Of a DNA stretch of 7,177 nt, positions 6,472 to 7,177 are shown one piece after another. The number at the start of each line of letters is the position of its first letter. Positions within the stretch are counted from its first letter, which is position 1. This DNA comes from Sphingomonadaceae bacterium. Lineage in GTDB: Bacteria > Pseudomonadota > Alphaproteobacteria > Sphingomonadales > Sphingomonadaceae. The stretch lies in assembly GCA_947442095.1 (NCBI GenBank), contig CANEVG010000180.1, positions 1 to 7,177 of the forward strand. Reading direction: 5' to 3'. The notes under the pieces were generated by a model. That model saw nothing but the letters and a program-made list of their open reading frames with translations, ran no database searches and was not told the origin of the DNA. The translations under genes were made by a program, and so were the position numbers.

Positions 6472-6967
6472 CAAAGACTGGCGGCACCGCTGTTCCTGCC
6501 GATCCTCATTGGAGGCAGCACCGCCACCATGCTCGCGATGCGCATGACCTATTTCCCCGAAGCTCTGGTCAGAGCGCTGGGCAAGATTCGCGGGAAGGGC
6601 AAGTTCGATGGCAGTCGACGCATGGAAGCTCTGCTGTTCGAAGGGCTGTCCGATCACAAAGGCGGCACGCACCAGTCGGTCGCAGACCGCATCGCCGCCA
6701 TAACGACGTTTGGCCGCGCTCTGATGACGCTCGGCCGGCTGCGTAAGGACACGCCAGGCCCTGCCAGCGTGCGCCCGCGCTTCGGCGCGCGGCCCACATC
6801 AGCGCAAGGCGCTAGGCCTCACGCCTGGACTGCTCATTCCCGTGGCCCTGGTCACCGCGCTTTACTTGTTTTCCACTGGCCGGCGAACAACGATCCGGCG
6901 GGGGTTTTGGATACTTTCGCCCCCGGTAAAGCTGGCGCAGGCCTTCGAAATGGTCAAGCCGGGCTAG
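6472..6967 (+). pseudogene. Remnant of M48-type metallopeptidase C-terminal region, frameshifted
   Basis: In the frame through 6472, a hydrophobic stretch (APLFLPILIGG) is followed by MRMTYFPEALVRALGKIRGKG, then MEALLFEGL and THQSVADRIAAITTFGRALM. M48 (HtpX/BepA-like) peptidases have a comparable C-terminal half: an ADA.AV.LTR.PEALI.ALEKI block, then a membrane-facing segment, then a .THPP..ERIA.L block. No HExxH zinc motif and no clear third Glu ligand are present, so the catalytic half is missing. Near 6795-6805 the sense frame appears to switch once more. The new frame reads QRKALGLTPGLL, then IPVALVTALYLFSTGRR, a membrane-like helix, and ends at TAG 6965-6967. Loss of the zinc site plus at least one frame change make it non-functional as a protease. 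LemA and M48 genes are often adjacent, and this supports the reading of both remnants. Family assignment is by pattern recognition only. Confidence 0.45.
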
Positions 6968-6976
6968 CCGTTCTGC

Positions 6977-7006
6977 GCAGGCCCGTCCTATCCTGACGGG
7001 ACCTGC
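6977..7006 (+). terminator. Strong hairpin after the M48 remnant
   Basis: GCAGGCCCGTC (6977-6987) pairs with GACGGGACCTGC (6995-7006). All 11 bases pair apart from one bulged A at 7001, and the loop is 7 bases (CTATCCT). It starts 10 bases after the TAG at 6965-6967, where a gene-end hairpin would be expected. No T-run follows, so it may be a relic terminator, a transcript-stabilising structure or a repeat. Bases 7007-7144 hold no recognisable gene. Confidence 0.4.
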
Positions 7007-7147
7007 ACTGCGGCTGAGACTTCGGGCACTTGAAGCGCCAAGTAAGCGCGCCGTAACGCCGCGTCCCGGGATGCACCCGCGCAAGTCGGTTGACCATTTC
7101 AAGCGAAACAAACCGATGGACCACCTGAAGTTACGGGCGGCATAGTG

Positions 7148-7177
7148 ATGGTGCTGTTCCTCTTCGGCCTCATCGCC
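7148..7177 (+). CDS. Possible start of a membrane protein, cut by the window end
   Basis: ATG 7148 (or GTG 7145, directly before it in frame) opens a frame reading MVLFLFGLIA to the window edge. The residues are hydrophobic, like a signal or transmembrane segment. The frame is open back to TGA 7091-7093, and the only purine-rich site is a weak GGGCGG at 7135-7140. Ten codons are too few to identify anything, and it may be chance. Confidence 0.25.
   Translation, partial: MVLFLFGLIA

Noticed and set aside
6187..6672. Open frame of 161 codons on the - strand over the remnant region
   Set aside because: It is Arg/Ala/His-rich with a run of arginines, has no recognisable motif, and lies antisense to segments with LemA and M48 similarity.
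6894..6934. G5/C5 inverted pairing around the TTTTGGATACTTT segment
   Set aside because: It gives only about 6 bp of stem, lies inside the inferred coding tail of the M48 remnant, and has no T-run after it, so it is likely a chance GC pairing.
6358..6996. A single intact 212-codon gene starting at ATG 6358
   Set aside because: Its first ~35 codons overlap the LemA-like frame and read as low-complexity out-of-frame sequence, and its last ~60 codons lose protein character while another frame gains a membrane helix. Only the middle resembles a known family.

Overview
The window is GC-rich (mostly GC-ending codons). It reads as a chromosomal segment from an alphaproteobacterium, most likely a sphingomonad (Erythrobacteraceae or Sphingomonadaceae). 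The grounds are the character of the DnaE and acyl-CoA ligase proteins and an intergenic palindrome at 301-365 of a kind I recall from that order. This placement is by recognition only, because no search was possible. All confident genes are on the + strand.

Layout. (1) 1-267 is the 3' end of a Cys-type glutathione peroxidase. (2) 268-453 is a gap with two consecutive inverted repeats. The second one buries a near-ideal Shine-Dalgarno sequence. That sequence would serve a possible 26-codon reading frame whose TGA overlaps the dnaE ATG as ATGA, while dnaE has no visible ribosome site of its own. (3) 454-4050 is dnaE, the replicative DNA polymerase III alpha subunit, complete, with all three catalytic aspartates, a clamp-binding motif and a degenerate PHP domain. 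(4) 4077-5681 is an AlkK/DmdB-type acyl-CoA ligase starting 26 nt after dnaE. (5) 5683-6120 is a DUF1330-family protein starting one base after the ligase stop, so the two are probably translated together. (6) 6121-6278 has no gene, only weak hairpins that may end the operon. (7) 6279-6967 is a decayed locus. It holds the first ~60 codons of a LemA-like protein in one frame, then the C-terminal part of what looks like an M48 metallopeptidase in a second frame, then a membrane segment and stop codon in a third. LemA and M48/HtpX-type peptidases are common neighbours, so this looks like an internally deleted and frameshifted lemA-M48 pair. (8) A strong hairpin (6977-7006) follows the stop. The remaining bases to 7144 hold no gene that I recognise, and a possible new membrane-protein gene may begin at 7148.

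The genes do not form one pathway. The peroxidase (thiol-dependent peroxide removal) and dnaE (replication) are housekeeping. The ligase and DUF1330 gene form a small, probably catabolic, unit. I see no complete novel system. The observations most worth following are the possible dnaE leader (366-457) and the lemA-M48 remnant.
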